28,961 nt of DNA from AC-50 sp035640455 (GTDB lineage: Bacteria > Actinomycetota > Thermoleophilia > Gaiellales > Gaiellaceae): contig DASQWB010000106.1 in the NCBI GenBank assembly GCA_035640455.1, positions 1-28,961 on the forward strand. Direction: 5' to 3'. A program made the position numbers and the translations under genes. A model generated the notes under the pieces. The model was not told the DNA's origin. It saw nothing but the letters and a program-made list of their open reading frames with translations, and ran no database searches. Of this stretch, positions 28,864 to 28,961 are shown piece by piece; within the stretch, counting starts at the first letter, position 1, and the number at the start of each line of letters is the position of its first letter.

Positions 28864-28961
28864 CCTTTCCAGCGGCTTTTGCCAGCAGCCACTCGCGGAT
28901 CAACCCGTCGAGGTCGCCGTCGAGGACCCCCTGCGCGTTCCCCAGCTCGTAGTCCGTCCGA
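28856..28961 (-). CDS. prfB: Peptide chain release factor 2, C-terminal end only
   Basis: The last 34 codons before TAA 28858 read RTDYELGNAQGVLDGDLDGLIREWLLAK and so on. This is the conserved C-terminal tail of RF1/RF2; the position upstream of ftsE identifies RF2 in actinobacteria. The GGQ and SPF regions and any programmed frameshift lie outside the window. Confidence 0.9.
   Translation of the reverse strand, partial: RTDYELGNAQGVLDGDLDGLIREWLLAKAAGKVV

Overview
The window is about 72-75% GC by eye, with strongly GC-biased third codon positions and many GTG starts. The order prfB(3' end)-ftsE-ftsX, with an RNase II/R gene and smpB further along the same strand, is the actinobacterial cell-division/ribosome-rescue neighbourhood. 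Large XRE-TPR regulators and a cyclase-ATPase-TPR protein fit a deep-branching actinobacterium of the Thermoleophilia (Gaiellales/Solirubrobacterales) type. That placement is inferred from gene content only.

Layout. 1-1727: a partial secreted protein (-), divergent from a two-gene split borosin locus (+): a 78-aa precursor with a helical recognition domain and a hydrophobic core, followed by an overlapping alpha-N-methyltransferase. 1720-8707: minus-strand regulatory genes: XRE-TPR followed by a class III cyclase/ATPase/TPR protein; and a second XRE-TPR followed by a 47-aa exported peptide with a near-perfect Shine-Dalgarno sequence and a small 135-aa protein. 8914-11884 (+): methylcrotonyl-CoA carboxylase-type beta subunit, a coupled 70-aa basic protein, a cupin, and several very small genes. 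11881-14893 (-): DapA-like lyase, FAD amine oxidase, and a DUF2461 protein fused to a secreted domain. 14919-17927 (+): methylglutaconyl-CoA-hydratase-like crotonase, a frameshifted membrane-protein gene, a 29-aa peptide, and a biotin carboxylase-BCCP subunit. Together with the beta subunit these suggest leucine breakdown. 17924-20131 (-): smpB, then an operon (read from the right) of a 78-aa protein, a MerB-like lyase with an in-frame UGA exactly at the second catalytic cysteine and a bacterial SECIS hairpin behind it, and a GNAT protein. 20171-24787 (-): a GGDEF + HD-GYP membrane protein and a subtilisin with a C-terminal ASWSS repeat. 24928-28961 (-): RNase II/R, a membrane protein, ftsX, ftsE and the end of prfB.

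Three systems stand out: (1) the split borosin RiPP locus; (2) the predicted selenocysteine-containing MerB-like enzyme; (3) the XRE-TPR regulator plus exported micro-peptide, which has the layout of RRNPP quorum sensing, a system known mainly from Firmicutes. Two patterns cut across genes: a TAnnnT box 6-9 nt before many start codons (probable leaderless transcription) and a hairpin-bearing repeat present three times in the same orientation.
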